From assembly GCA_019648995.1 (NCBI GenBank), contig BLXT01005777.1, forward strand, positions 1,543,275 to 1,576,433: a DNA stretch of 33,159 bases, given 5' to 3'. Positions within the stretch are counted from its first letter, which is position 1, and each line of letters opens with the position of its first letter. The position numbers and the translations under genes were made by a program. This DNA comes from Plakobranchus ocellatus (Eukaryota; Mollusca; Gastropoda; Plakobranchidae). Below the pieces are notes generated by a model. The model saw nothing but the letters and a program-made list of their open reading frames with translations. It was not told the origin of the DNA and made no database searches. Below are positions 11,601 to 24,100 of the stretch, piece after piece.

Positions 11601-14600
11601 TTGTAGGGTCAAGGCTTGTGAGTTGTTTTGTGCATTACCCAGTTTGATTTATTTTTAGACCATCAAGTTCCACCCATTTTTCAGCTTGAACTTTTAACTC
11701 AAAGAACACTGAGATGTTCTTTTCATTCTTCCTTGTGAACTTTATTTTGATGTGTCTTTTTACAGCCCAGAATATGATAGTGGTGCGAATTTGATAGCAA
11801 CCTATCCCCAGGAATCTGAACCTGGTGAGAATGACTTATTATAATCTTGAAACCTTTCTGTATTTAGCAAATGCCACGCTTTTTTTTCTTTTTTCTGTTT
11901 TTTTTTTTTTGTTTTTTTTTAAATTTTTTTTAGTTTTTCAAGGAATATATATATATAAAAAAAAAGGAACCTACTGTGATTAAATACAGGTATGCAACTT
12001 TTTCTACTTTAATTGGAAATCTAACTTTTTTGGCCGCTTTGATTTTATTTAACACATGGTTTGGCCAACTGAATTCTTCAATTTTTATATCTTCCTGGGG
12101 TTTGCAGAGTGGCTTCTACACCCCACCTAAAAATTTTCCAACTTTTGTTGGAAGAGGCTGGTTGCATCCCTGTAAATTGAAAAAATAAATGGAAAAAAAT
12201 CTTTGTGTTCAGCTAAGGAATGGAACAACAGTAAGAACAAAAAGCATAGTGAAAAATGAAATATTGTAAACATTGTTTGTTAGGTTATATTTTCTGTCAA
12301 ATAGTTTTCAAGCATGCAATTTTTTTTTCAAGGTGATGGTTTCTATCACATGAGAAAGCTTTAGTTGTGTGTAAATTTGTTAAGACCTTTCTTTTGCAGA
12401 AGATCAGCTTTTTTTTTTTTGTACATAGAGTTAGTAAAGTTTGTTGCTTAATTTCTGATTCAGGAACCAGGCCGTCTTACACTCATGTACCTGACAGCAT
12501 TAGGCCACAAAATCCTTTCTACCTTCATAGACCTCGGAGACAGACATACAATAATGCAGCTTCCATGTACAATAGCTCCTCTGTGCCTACATTTGGATAT
12601 GATACTGGGGCCCAAAGCACAGAGCCATGGCACTTTTTCCAAAATACACCTGAGGTGGACCGAATGATGAGAAATGTAGAGAAACAAAAATACCTCAGCT
12701 CATTTAGCACAAAATCTCTAAAAGACTCAGAACCAGCTAGAGTTGTAGTAGAAAAAGACCCAGGGCATCCATCTCCATCAAGAAGAGGGATAGAAAAGTT
12801 ACTAGATTTCTCCATAGATGATGATGGTATAATGTGGGAAAGGCACGCTACACCATCACCACATAGTTCACTCAAGCTCTTACCTAATTCTGTACATAAT
12901 GTCTTGAACCGAAATGTTGATGATACTGATGTTGGGGAAGAACTCTCAGATTTTGTTTATGATGATGAGCAGAAGTCTCATGAAGAATCGGAGGATCCAG
13001 AACATGTTTTGACAAAGTCTAAAAGAGCCAAGGAAAAGCCATTAGAAATAGGCACTCAAAGGCAAAATGAATTTGGTCCCTCTGGAAAAGATGACAGGAA
13101 AATGTTTTTAGTAAGTGAGCCATTCTCAATAAGTTCAGCTGTGAAAACAAACAGCCCCAAAAATGTAGAACAAGGTGGACTTCAAAATGATCCTCAGGGA
13201 GTAAAAGGTGTTCTCCAAGCAAAATCATCAGATGGTAGCCCATTGCACAAAGCTAAAGAAGTCCAAAGAAGAGTGGAGGAGTGGACATCTGCTAGGAGTG
13301 GAAAAAATCAACTTATGTCATCTGCAGGATTTGATGCAGATAATATGGGAGGTGACTCAGATTTCTCAACCAGCAGCTATGCATCTTTTAAAAGAACCAG
13401 AGAACCACCAAAGAATGAAGCAGGTTATTCAAAGAAAAATGAAATCACACATGTCGTTGATGTAGAACCAGTGAAGTCGACTCAAAATGAGAGCATTTTA
13501 AATGCAAGTCCTTCTGCCAGGAGCACCATAATGGATAAAATGACATATAAATTAAATGAGTCTGAACCAGCTCCGGTGGTTGAGGAACAGATAAATGTGT
13601 CATCACAGAAAGAACGACTTGCCCATAAATTTGCTGGACAAAGGCTGAAAAGATCTGCCTCAGGACAGTATCAGGATAACTATACTAATGAAATCAATGA
13701 CACAAAAGACACACCATACTCACTTCCTGTGGAGAAAGCACCAGGAGAAAAAGTTCTTTTGTCGCAGGCAGAAATGAGTCTTCAAGAAGATATTAAAATC
13801 AAAAAAGGTATGCCCAAATGGCAGATTTCTATCATAGAAAATGGTGCTGGTGTACAGGGTGAATCAATTGATGAAGATTTGACATTCCATGGTCAAACCA
13901 TTAGTCAACTTCAACAGACTTCACAAGATCCAGTTGAGCAAGCTTTCCCTGAAGACATCAAACTACAAAGATACAAAGATACTTTTCTTCCATCCTTAAA
14001 CAATGACACATCAACCAGACATCCTCAGGATTTGGTACAGGTGGAGACTAAAGACAATGTTGCATTTCTGGGCAGCCCAGAACAGACTGCAAGTAACAAT
14101 ATACAAATTCATATCACTCAAAATTCAGACACTGCTGAAAATGCAGAGACTGGTACAGAAATTGAGAGTACTGATGAGTTTGCTAAAGAGAAACCTGAAG
14201 GTGATGACAAGCAAGCATCGACCTTGAACAAGGCAAAAGCCAGTTATCATTCCTCAGAAGAGATGAGTTCTTCCGAGGAAGAAATGTCAGCACAGGAGAA
14301 TGGCAGCCACAAGAAGTCCGCATTGAAACAAGAATCTGTAGCGAGTGTTGATGCATCCACTGATACAGACCTTGAGAAGCTGTCCCAACCAGGTCATGTC
14401 CATCGTGGTTTATCTGTGCGGAAAAACACACCAGTAGTGAGACATATCTACCGCAAGAAACCAAAAAAAGTTGGAAGAAGTGGGGTGACGCAGGAATCCG
14501 TCTCCAGTGCAGATGGTGAGTCACACACTTTAAAATGCAAGAAAAATCACATTTTTTGAAAGATCAAGTTAGGGGTTTCTTTTGTGGATGCAAAAATATC

Positions 14601-17600
14601 TTGCTTGTAACTAGACAAGTTTAAAAACTTATTTTTGCTACTCTTCTGTCTTCTATCATCATCATCCTCACGGCTATTGGTGTTACTGCCATCAGATTAC
14701 AACATTTTTTTCCAGGCCATTGCTAAAAATACAATTTTTAGAGGCAGATATCTTATCTTCAAGAATTAAAACGTGAAATTATGGTAACATGTATACATGC
14801 AATATAAGATCCAATTCATAAATCTATTAAGGCATTACATGAAGATAGAAAATTGCTATTGAAGCACAGAATGTGATATCATATTAGTTTTGAAACTTGG
14901 GGATAAAATAAAAAGTTAATTACATATCAATTACTTTTTTTTTTTGCTCTTAGAATGGTTGCTCTTCAGAAAATAATGCACATCTTCAAACAATGGCACC
15001 TGTTTTTATTTTATTTTATTTTTTTACATTATAGGGAAGCACAGACAAAGCAGCAAGGAATAATTATGCGTCACAATTCTTTTTTAAGGACTCTTTAATT
15101 ACCCTTATTTTTTTGTGTGTGGGTAAAATACTTCATTTTATTTTTTTCACAATAGTTATGCTATATGGGATAAGCTTGTATTTGAACATTATATCATCAT
15201 TTTAATTTCCAATCTCTTTTCATCATATTCTGTATTTAATTTTGTATGCTGCCTTCAAAAAGGCAATTTATTATTATGAATCACAATAAAAACCTATTTT
15301 AAAGCTTTTACAGGCAGAGTTTGAATGAAAAAAAAAATAAGTTTAAACGAAAGCAGAACAAACAGAAATCTAATTTATATTTCAGTACATTCAGCAAACA
15401 ATGAAACAAATATTACTGGCTTAACATTAAATGAAAACAATAACTTATCATATTGTATTCCTTTCTTAGCATCATAAACCTTGTCATACATAATACACCT
15501 TTTGTTGTATATTTTGTATTTTAAATTGGACAATGCAGTTTTTTTTTCCTGACAATAAATCCTTTGCAATGTCTGTAAAATAATATATGTATCTTTCATG
15601 TAGACAGACAAATACACTTTTTTCATTTGTTGTTAACAAAGTTTTCATTAATTTTGTCTTAACAATCATCTAGGTAACTTTTGAATTATATTTTTTCATT
15701 GTTTTAGAATTGGACAACTCGGAAAAGGCCCAGAAAAAGGCTGCTAAGGACATGAGGGTGGCACTGTTTCATATCTTTTCTTACCTGGAAACTGAGGAAC
15801 TTTTGAGTGTATCTTTAGTCTGCAAACAGTGGTGTAAAACAAGCAGGCATCCGGCATTGTGGAAGCGTGTATTGCTACACTATGATAGAATTTCATCAAA
15901 GGTAAATTCAGAATTTTCTTTTAAATGTAGAAATTCATTGCTTGATGCCTGTATTTCATACATAGGCTATATTTTTTTCTCTCCAAAATTACATCATCTC
16001 TAATTCAAAGCTTTCAGATATTTGTTTCTTTTTTGTGTGTGTGCATTTTAATATGTTTGTACAGAATGTAGATGCCTTATTTAAAGTCATTCAGGATAAG
16101 CCCTGGCTTTAGAAGTTGGTTACAGTTGGAAAATGAGACTTCCAAATGTACAAACAGTTATAAAAAATGATTTCCCATCAGTCCCGAAGTGCTTTAGAAT
16201 GGGCCATATAAGATGAGAAAGCATAAGTTAAGTGGAAAACAGGAATAGGGTCTGATTTCTTCTTGGCTGATGGCATTGTGAGATAGTATGCATTGGTTTT
16301 CATTGGCTACCCAACTGGTGCTAAGTGGGTGCAATGGAGCAGATAAAATTTGCATGCTATATTTAAAAAAAAAGCTCATTAAATATTAACCGATCCGTCA
16401 TGGTATGGTTTTTGTAAGAATTTTTGGTTTGAATAAGCCATATTTATTATGCATTATTTTTTAACCTAGTTTTAATGCATTTTAGATCTTTTATAGGAAA
16501 GGCTTTTCTTTTTTTTTTTTTTAACCATTGAGATGAAATGAGAATGGTTATTCTAAAATCGTACCTGTGCAGTTGAACTAAAGAATTGATGGAAGAGTCA
16601 GAATTTACCCTCTGTAATCTTGTTAAAAGAAAAAGCAAAGTACATTTTTGTGTTTTTATCTGTCTCTTTGAGTTAAACTGAGTATTAATTTACATTTTTG
16701 CAGTTTCTGTTCACTTTGTCTGAATGGTGCACTAAGACCGAGTATCTTTCACTCAAAGGTTTGTTCACAAGTTTGTTGGCAAAAAAATATACTTCACCTA
16801 TCATTTTCATGTCCGTATTTCAAACCTTTTTTTTTTTTTTTTTTTTGGTTTTGAAACATATATTGGCTGTTTTATCAAATCACACTTTTAATAAAAAAAA
16901 AAATTATCCTCACCCTCAATTAAATTTTTTTTTTTGGGCATTTATTTAAGTCAATAAATTTTAGGAAAAAAAAAATCGTTTTTAATAAGCTTAAATTTCT
17001 CATTTATTTTTTTTTCCATTTTGTTTTTGGTATATATTTTTCAAATTTTATTTTTTTTTCTTTGGCAAAAATATGTTTTCAGTGCAGTTATTCAATTTAT
17101 AATGAAATTAAGTACAAACCTTAACTAAATCAAAATATTTGGTTGCTTTTATTTCTTTCTTTGAAAATTATTTTTTTATTTATTTACTTTTTTGTATGTA
17201 AACCTCATGTACAAATAGTTTTTGGTGCAGAAAATTTCATGAGTTCATTCAGCTTATATAAATTACAAACTTTAAATTTCCTGGTGCCTTTCATCAAAAT
17301 ACACACAATATACCCTCTAAAATTATGGAAGTTGGTTGTTTTTTGTATATATTTTCTGATTTTAAAAATGGGTTTGGTTGTTTCACTTAGATTTGCCCTT
17401 TACTTTACACTACTTAATGATTTTTCTGTTATTAGGTTCTACAGAACACTGGTAAGCATTTAGATACATGCTGTTTGCCTGCATATATTGTGGATTTTTA
17501 TATTTGTCATCATGCCAGTAATCAGGCTCTATTAATTTATTACTAATGTGTAACTTTTCTCAGCCTTACCTAATTTTCCTTATTTAACTTAATTTACATA

Positions 17601-20600
17601 ACTTTCGCTACTTTTTGTTTCCAGCATCTTCTCTTATTATCGGTGTTTAAAATTAATCTTTGCAGTGTTATTTGATCTGTTGCTTTTAGCATGATTTTTG
17701 TAGTTATAAAAAAAAATTGCTCTTAGTATTTGTTGTTCGGAAGTAAGGATGTTGGTTGGTCATAAGTATGAAACAATTTTATATATGTTGCGACCTTATC
17801 TTTTATTTTAAACTTTTGGTAAAGTGCAGGTTTAAAAGCTCTGTTGTTTTAACAGGGTTATTGAGTATTCTGAATTTTTCAGGTTCCTCATTTCAATAAG
17901 ACTCATCAATTCAGATACTGTGTCAAGCAAGATATATTATGATTTTTAAAAAAGTTTTTAAACGAACTGGAGGTAGTGATGATCAACGTAAAAAAATGTG
18001 ATAATGACAATGATGTTGATTTACCAAACTAAAGACACTAAAAAAACAGTTTAGCCAAATAATATGTGTAGATTAATAAATATAATAACCAATTAAGAAA
18101 AATTAAAAAGTCTCCACGAGTACGTTAACACAAAAAAACATTTAACCAAATTTATTTGCCAATTAACAAACGTAAAAATCAATTTAAGTGAAATCCATAG
18201 TCTCCACGACTAAATTCAGGTGACAATCTCTGTCTGTAAAGATGTATGTATGTTCAGAAAATATTTACCACCATAAACCACTGTAAAAAAAAGTGTGTCT
18301 TTTTTTAGAACATACAGGACTAGGAGAAAAAGGGAGACAAATTTTCAGTATATTGTGCCTGCAGCAGCATGCTTCTCAAACTTGGTTATATTTTCTGAAG
18401 CATGCATTCTTTCTAATTCATATATGTGTTGTCATTTTTTTTCAAGTAGAAGTTTAATTTAACATCTTTCCATAACTGTTATTATTATTTTTTTTTGTTT
18501 GTTTTTATCTTATATATTTTTGTGTCACATTTAAAAACTATCCTTAATGATGTTTCCCGTAACACATCTTACTTTTTTTCTTCTTCTTAATTTCATGATA
18601 TCTGATTGGAGATCATAACAAAGGTTACAAAATAATTACATTTCAGTGACACAATGTATGATCAACATAGCAGTAACTTTAAAGCAAATTGTATGTCTCA
18701 AGAACAATTCAAATAAGTCAAAAGTCTTCAACTAATACAGAATGTTTCAATCACAATAGACGTTGGGTAGGAAACATTTTAAGTGTCTCCGGTCAATAGA
18801 ACAGCCTGAAGCATTTTTCAAAAGTGAAAACTGGATAGAGTCATGCTGACTTTATAGAGGGAAAAAAAATACTATTAAATTAATTCTCTTGAAAGTGTTA
18901 TAAGCCACATCTGCTTATTGCACTGCTGTGAAATCCATAGATTAGAACTTCAGCTAGTACATATAGTATATGTGTGTTTAGAATTTATCATAAGAGACAT
19001 ACTAAAGTCTATTGAGTCAGATGCAGCATATAAGTATAACACTTTTGAGAAAAAAAGATTTTAAAGTTTTTTTTTCCTTTTTTAAATTGTGTAACTTCTC
19101 AATACTTTACAAATGCCTTTGTACATACTTGGTTTTATCTTGTATAGCTTGACACATTCTTACATATGTGCATCCGGTTTTCAAAGCTTGCAGGATGCAG
19201 TTTCATGTTTTATCAGTCTTTCAAGATGTTCAAAATGCCACTTGAGATTCAATTAAATTGGTCTCTAGATGTCTCTCAAAGCATGCATCTTTGTTTTTGT
19301 ATGTATTTATGCATTCTTTTTTTGTTTCCATGAGATCTTATTGCAGATAATGTACTACTCATCTCAGTGCTTATTTAAAAGTCCAATGCCGCTATCTTGG
19401 TGCCTCAACTCCATTTTTATGCAAAGACATTTTTGTTTTTGAGAAAAAGAAAAATTTGACATTTAACATCTGGTGGATACTAAAATGGAGTTAAAATAAA
19501 GTATTTGGCTTTAATCATTCTTGCTGAAACAGGAATCATTATTTGCTTTCCTTGTCATGTACCTTTATTGTTAAAAAACAGAAAACAAGTCTTAAGTATT
19601 TGAAATATTTCAATTCAATACACCATGTAAGTTGAAATATATATAGATTGCTGATGATTATCAATAGTTATAAAAAGAATTTATTTTTATTTAGTTGTAG
19701 AAAAAGTCATTGAGGTATAACTATTTTAATATTTTAACACTTCCTTTCTTTCTTCAATAATTAACATGGAACTGCACATATTTTAAGTATAAAATCACAA
19801 ATTTCTAGAACATGTATTTGTTTGATGCCGATTCAGAGTAAAGCGTTATTTCATACAGGCAAAATATGTAAAATATGAAATCCTAGATAAATTTTTGCCT
19901 CATTTTTTTTTTAAAACAATCAAAAACCAATTAATATGAAAGGAAAGAAAAAATGCTTAAGGCAAGGATTGATGCTCAATTTCTCCGTAAAGCACACCGT
20001 GCAAGCGTGTTAAATTTTCTTTTTTTAAACCTTTTTTAAATATAATAATCTTGTTTGTGTTTTTCAATTTATCACAAAATAAAAATTAATACACAACAGA
20101 ATTTCAAATTAAATTACAATTTACTTAGCAAAAATGTGCCTGGTAGTAATGTTAGTAAACAAAAATTCATTTTAATATCAGTCTGCCAGTTTTTTTTCCT
20201 TGAAATCAAATTACTTAAAATTGTTTTTATTTGTAAATGGGATAGTGTACAATTTTTTCTTTCCTTTTTGGTTTGCTCATTCCATTTCAAGGTCTGAGAG
20301 GCAGGGGAAAAAGGGCTGAAGAAGATGAAGAGGAATACAAAGCAGCAATCAGGTAAGAAGATTACAAAATTGATTATTTTGGTTGTGATTAGTCTCATTT
20401 CTCATTAGTATAGTTTGTACTAAGTTCTCTTAACCTTGTGTAAATGTGTTATTTATTATTTATGTCCCCCACCTTCTCCACACACACACACAAACACACA
20501 AGCATCAAACAAACATACAAACAAAAACTGCATGGAGATGATTATTTATATGCACTCTTTTTGGTAACGCCTTCAACAAACTGTGATATGGCGTTAAAGA

Positions 20601-21096
20601 TTTGAGNNNNNNNNNNNNNNNNNNNNNNNNNNNNNNNNNNNNNNNNNNNNNNNNNNNNNNNNNNNNNNNNNNNNNNNNNNNNNNNNNNNNNNNNNNNNNN
20701 NNNNNNNNNNNNNNNNNNNNNNNNNNNNNNNNNNNNNNNNNNNNNNNNNNNNNNNNNNNNNNNNNNNNNNNNNNNNNNNNNNNNNNNNNNNNNNNNNNNN
20801 NNNNNNNNNNNNNNNNNNNNNNNNNNNNNNNNNNNNNNNNNNNNNNNNNNNNNNNNNNNNNNNNNNNNNNNNNNNNNNNNNNNNNNNNNNNNNNNNNNNN
20901 NNNGCCAATAACATGCAATAAATCTCTCTGATGTGATACTAGCCACACATTTTCATCTTTAGCCTCACTTGCATTTTCTAATGTTTTAGAGGCCTACAGG
21001 TCTATATGTATCACACGAAACTGTTATTGTACAGTATGGTCATCATCATCAGCTCTGATATGATTATTATTATTATTGTTATTATTATTATTATTA

Positions 21097-21167
<71 letters not shown>

Positions 21168-24100
21168 ATTTCTAACATTACAAAATATTTTTTTTAATGT
21201 TTTAGCACTCATGCTAGTTGTATTGATATGAAATCTTTTGGGATACTTTAACAATTTAAGATTAACATAAAAACAAAGCTAGATGGAAGTGAGAAGGACA
21301 TTTTTTTCAAAGTACATTTTATTCCTAAATTTTCAGCTTATTCTTATTCTCATCAGGGTAGCTTTAGATTATTTCCATAATTATTTTGGCATTTTTCAAA
21401 CAGGTTTTGATACACATATTTATTTTCTCTCTGTTCATCTCATTTACGAAACATCCAGGTGCATATGGTTGGTGAGTGGCTATTGCCGCCTGCTAACTAA
21501 GCTGACATACAACAGTAGCATGGACCCGATTCATTCACAACTGATGTGGGCCCTTGGAGGAGGTTGTCCTGGAATCACATCTCTGTTTGTTCAGCCATTA
21601 CATCCATGGTATGTTAAGTATCACATCAGCGTTTGATATAAAAACAACACAGAGCACACTCAATTTATGAATATCATATGTGAAGTAATTTTTGTTTTGT
21701 TTTGTATGCACTTGTGTGGTAAATGTTTAAGTAGAATGTGGCATTGAAAAATTGTGACAATCCCCCCACCAACTGTCTAAAAGATAACATAAAGCTTATT
21801 AAATATTAATTTCAGTGTCAAATGATATAGATATTTTCCTTAATGGACACTACCCTGGTCAAACACAAATTGACTGGTTAGTGCAAGAATATGCTCCATG
21901 AACTAGTCGCAAATGATTTAAAATTGGCATTATAGCACATATAATGTTTGGTCTACCATGTCTATTTTCATCAAAATGATTTGCTATTGTTGACATAGCC
22001 TATAGATGTAGGCGTGAAAGACTGCAAGTATTGTAAAAAGTATTTTCAAACTCAGTGTCAATAGACTTTAGATATCTGGCACATTTACTGACCATGATTC
22101 ATTACAAATAGATGAACTTAGTTTGCACCATCTTTGAGCCTAGAACTAGGGTAGCTTGTGAAGGTGTCAAAAACATAAAGGTCAAAAAACAACAAAAATT
22201 CTTGCAAGAACAAGTTGAAATTGTAAAAGCACCTCTTTCATGACATGGTAACCAGCTGATTTTCTATCTAGATATAATTACAAAAATTAAGAATCCTTTA
22301 TGTATGTATGCAATCCTGTCTGGATTGGGTTTTGCTTGGACTTTGGATCTGAACACAACCCAAGTTCTGCTTAAGTTGTTCTGTAACCATTTCCTATCCA
22401 GTCATATCTCTTTTCTTTATTGTGTGTACATATGTTTGTTTGGTAAACAGCTTTTGATACTCTCCAACCCCAAAGAGAAATTAATACATTTGCAATCAAT
22501 TGTAGTAAGTAATGAAAGTGAGCTTCATATTTTTTTTACTCTTCTTTGAAATCTTTTGCTAACCTTACCAAAACTCTTTTGGCGGCATCATACTTCTCTT
22601 TTACTCAGTTCTACGAAAAACAAAGATGATAAGCAACTTTCTCTTGATTATTTTCAGCTCCAAGACAAATGCCATGAACAACAAATGTCTGCTGATGATC
22701 AGCCAGTTCTACAGAGACCTGCAGGAGATTGGCATGGGTGGCAAAGAGTTTGATGTTGGTGGTCTTATGCCTTTAGGTAAAATAAAACTTTTTGAAGCTC
22801 TCTATCTCCCCCATGATCAGGCTTATTTTTCTTTTTCCTCACCTCATTTTCTTTTGGTCTTACGCCCTAAACAGATACCTTGATCTGATTGGGACCTGTC
22901 ACAAAGAGCTTAATGCTGTTTTAGATCTAGTTGAGCACTACCTGCACCAGTGAGTTCTTTTGAATAGATTAAAGAACAAAAATCACTCAAGTCTTGCCAA
23001 AAACTGAACAAAAAGTTCATCAATTTGAAAAAAAGAGCAGTTTCAGAATAGCATTTTACTTTCTACGCTTATTTAAATCTCAAACATCAGTAGTTTATCT
23101 CTCAGCAATCCCTTCAAGTTCTCCCAACAATCTCACAAACATTCTTACAAATCAATCCGCTCTCCTTAATTAGTCCATCCAGCTCTTTCCAGAATGTAGT
23201 ATATTCACCTAATCATGTCATCAAGGTTAGCTAAAAATATTGGCCAAACTTTCTCACTTTACACACACCTACTATGGATATGATCTAACAACTTCCTTTA
23301 CACAATGTCCCCACACCTTCAAGACCTTCTAGAAATTCCTAAATCTAAAAGGGTAAATAAAGCTAAAACCAAAATAGTGCTACTGCTCTAAAAATAGGTC
23401 TTATCTAGGCCTACTCAAAATCTGACCAAGCTTTACAAACAAACAAGGCAAAACACTATTCCAAGTCTAGGTCTAAATCTAGATTCAGATTCAATTCACA
23501 CTAACAGCAACCAGTTGTCACAGGCCTGAAAACCTTAGCTCACCTTCTTGTGGGAGGTTTATGTATGAGCAATTGCCAAAAGGTTAACTCCAAAATTGCA
23601 TCTCTTTTTACTGCATTTTGAAAAAGAAAGAGAATCTCCAGTTACAACATGGAATAGGCCAACTGAGTATCAGTGAAGTATAATGCATGTAAAATTGGAT
23701 ATTAGAAGTAGACCAGTGTAAAAAAAAAATTGGTCTCTGCCTCATTATTTACAATGAATGAGCTTTAAGTGTTGATGATGAGCACATTTTTTAGTGATCT
23801 TGTTATAGTTATGTCCCTAAGTTATTTGGTTAATTTACACAGCAAGGATGCACTCAAAACTGATTTTTTTACACATTAAGCTTTGTGTATTGATGAGTTC
23901 AATTTTGTACATATATGGTTAGTAATAAATCCTTCAAACATATCAATTAAAACAACTCACTCTTAAGCAACCCCTAATATGCAAATATCAAACCTTAAAC
24001 TAAAAAAATCATTTGTCATTATAATTTCCTGGGCTTATGTATTTATTGTTGTTGTCCCTATTCATTCTCTGTGCTGTAATGATTATAATCTTTTTTAAAG

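Larger units (their letters stand above)
20353..21458 (+). other. FBXO41: Intron region interrupted by an assembly gap, probably hiding one FBXO41 exon
   Basis: The visible sequence holds a CA-rich stretch (20479-20502), a small inverted repeat (TAACGCC 20565-20571 with GGCGTTA 20590-20596), 297 N and an ATT microsatellite. The family requires about 35 residues between the EEEYKAAI of exon 10 and the CIWLVSGYCRLL of exon 11. No such segment is in the visible bases, so it most likely lies in the N run. Exons 10 and 11 are both in phase 2 at this junction, so the lost exon should be a multiple of three (about 105 nt). Confidence 0.75.

Noticed and set aside
12460..12875. Minus-strand and alternative-frame ORFs inside exon 7 (also 13019-13465, 14003-14524)
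   Set aside because: Shadows of the long, continuous exon 7 frame, which is fixed by phase at both ends.
17143..17463. 106-codon frame in intron 9
   Set aside because: Phe/Leu/Ile-rich translation of T-tract DNA; not supported by any domain or splice signals.
20505..20948. Open frames of 106-147 codons crossing the N run on both strands
   Set aside because: They consist almost entirely of unknown residues and exist only because N cannot form stop codons.
21006..21254. Poly-Ile and poly-Asn open frames
   Set aside because: Translations of the ATT microsatellite with no flanking coding sequence.
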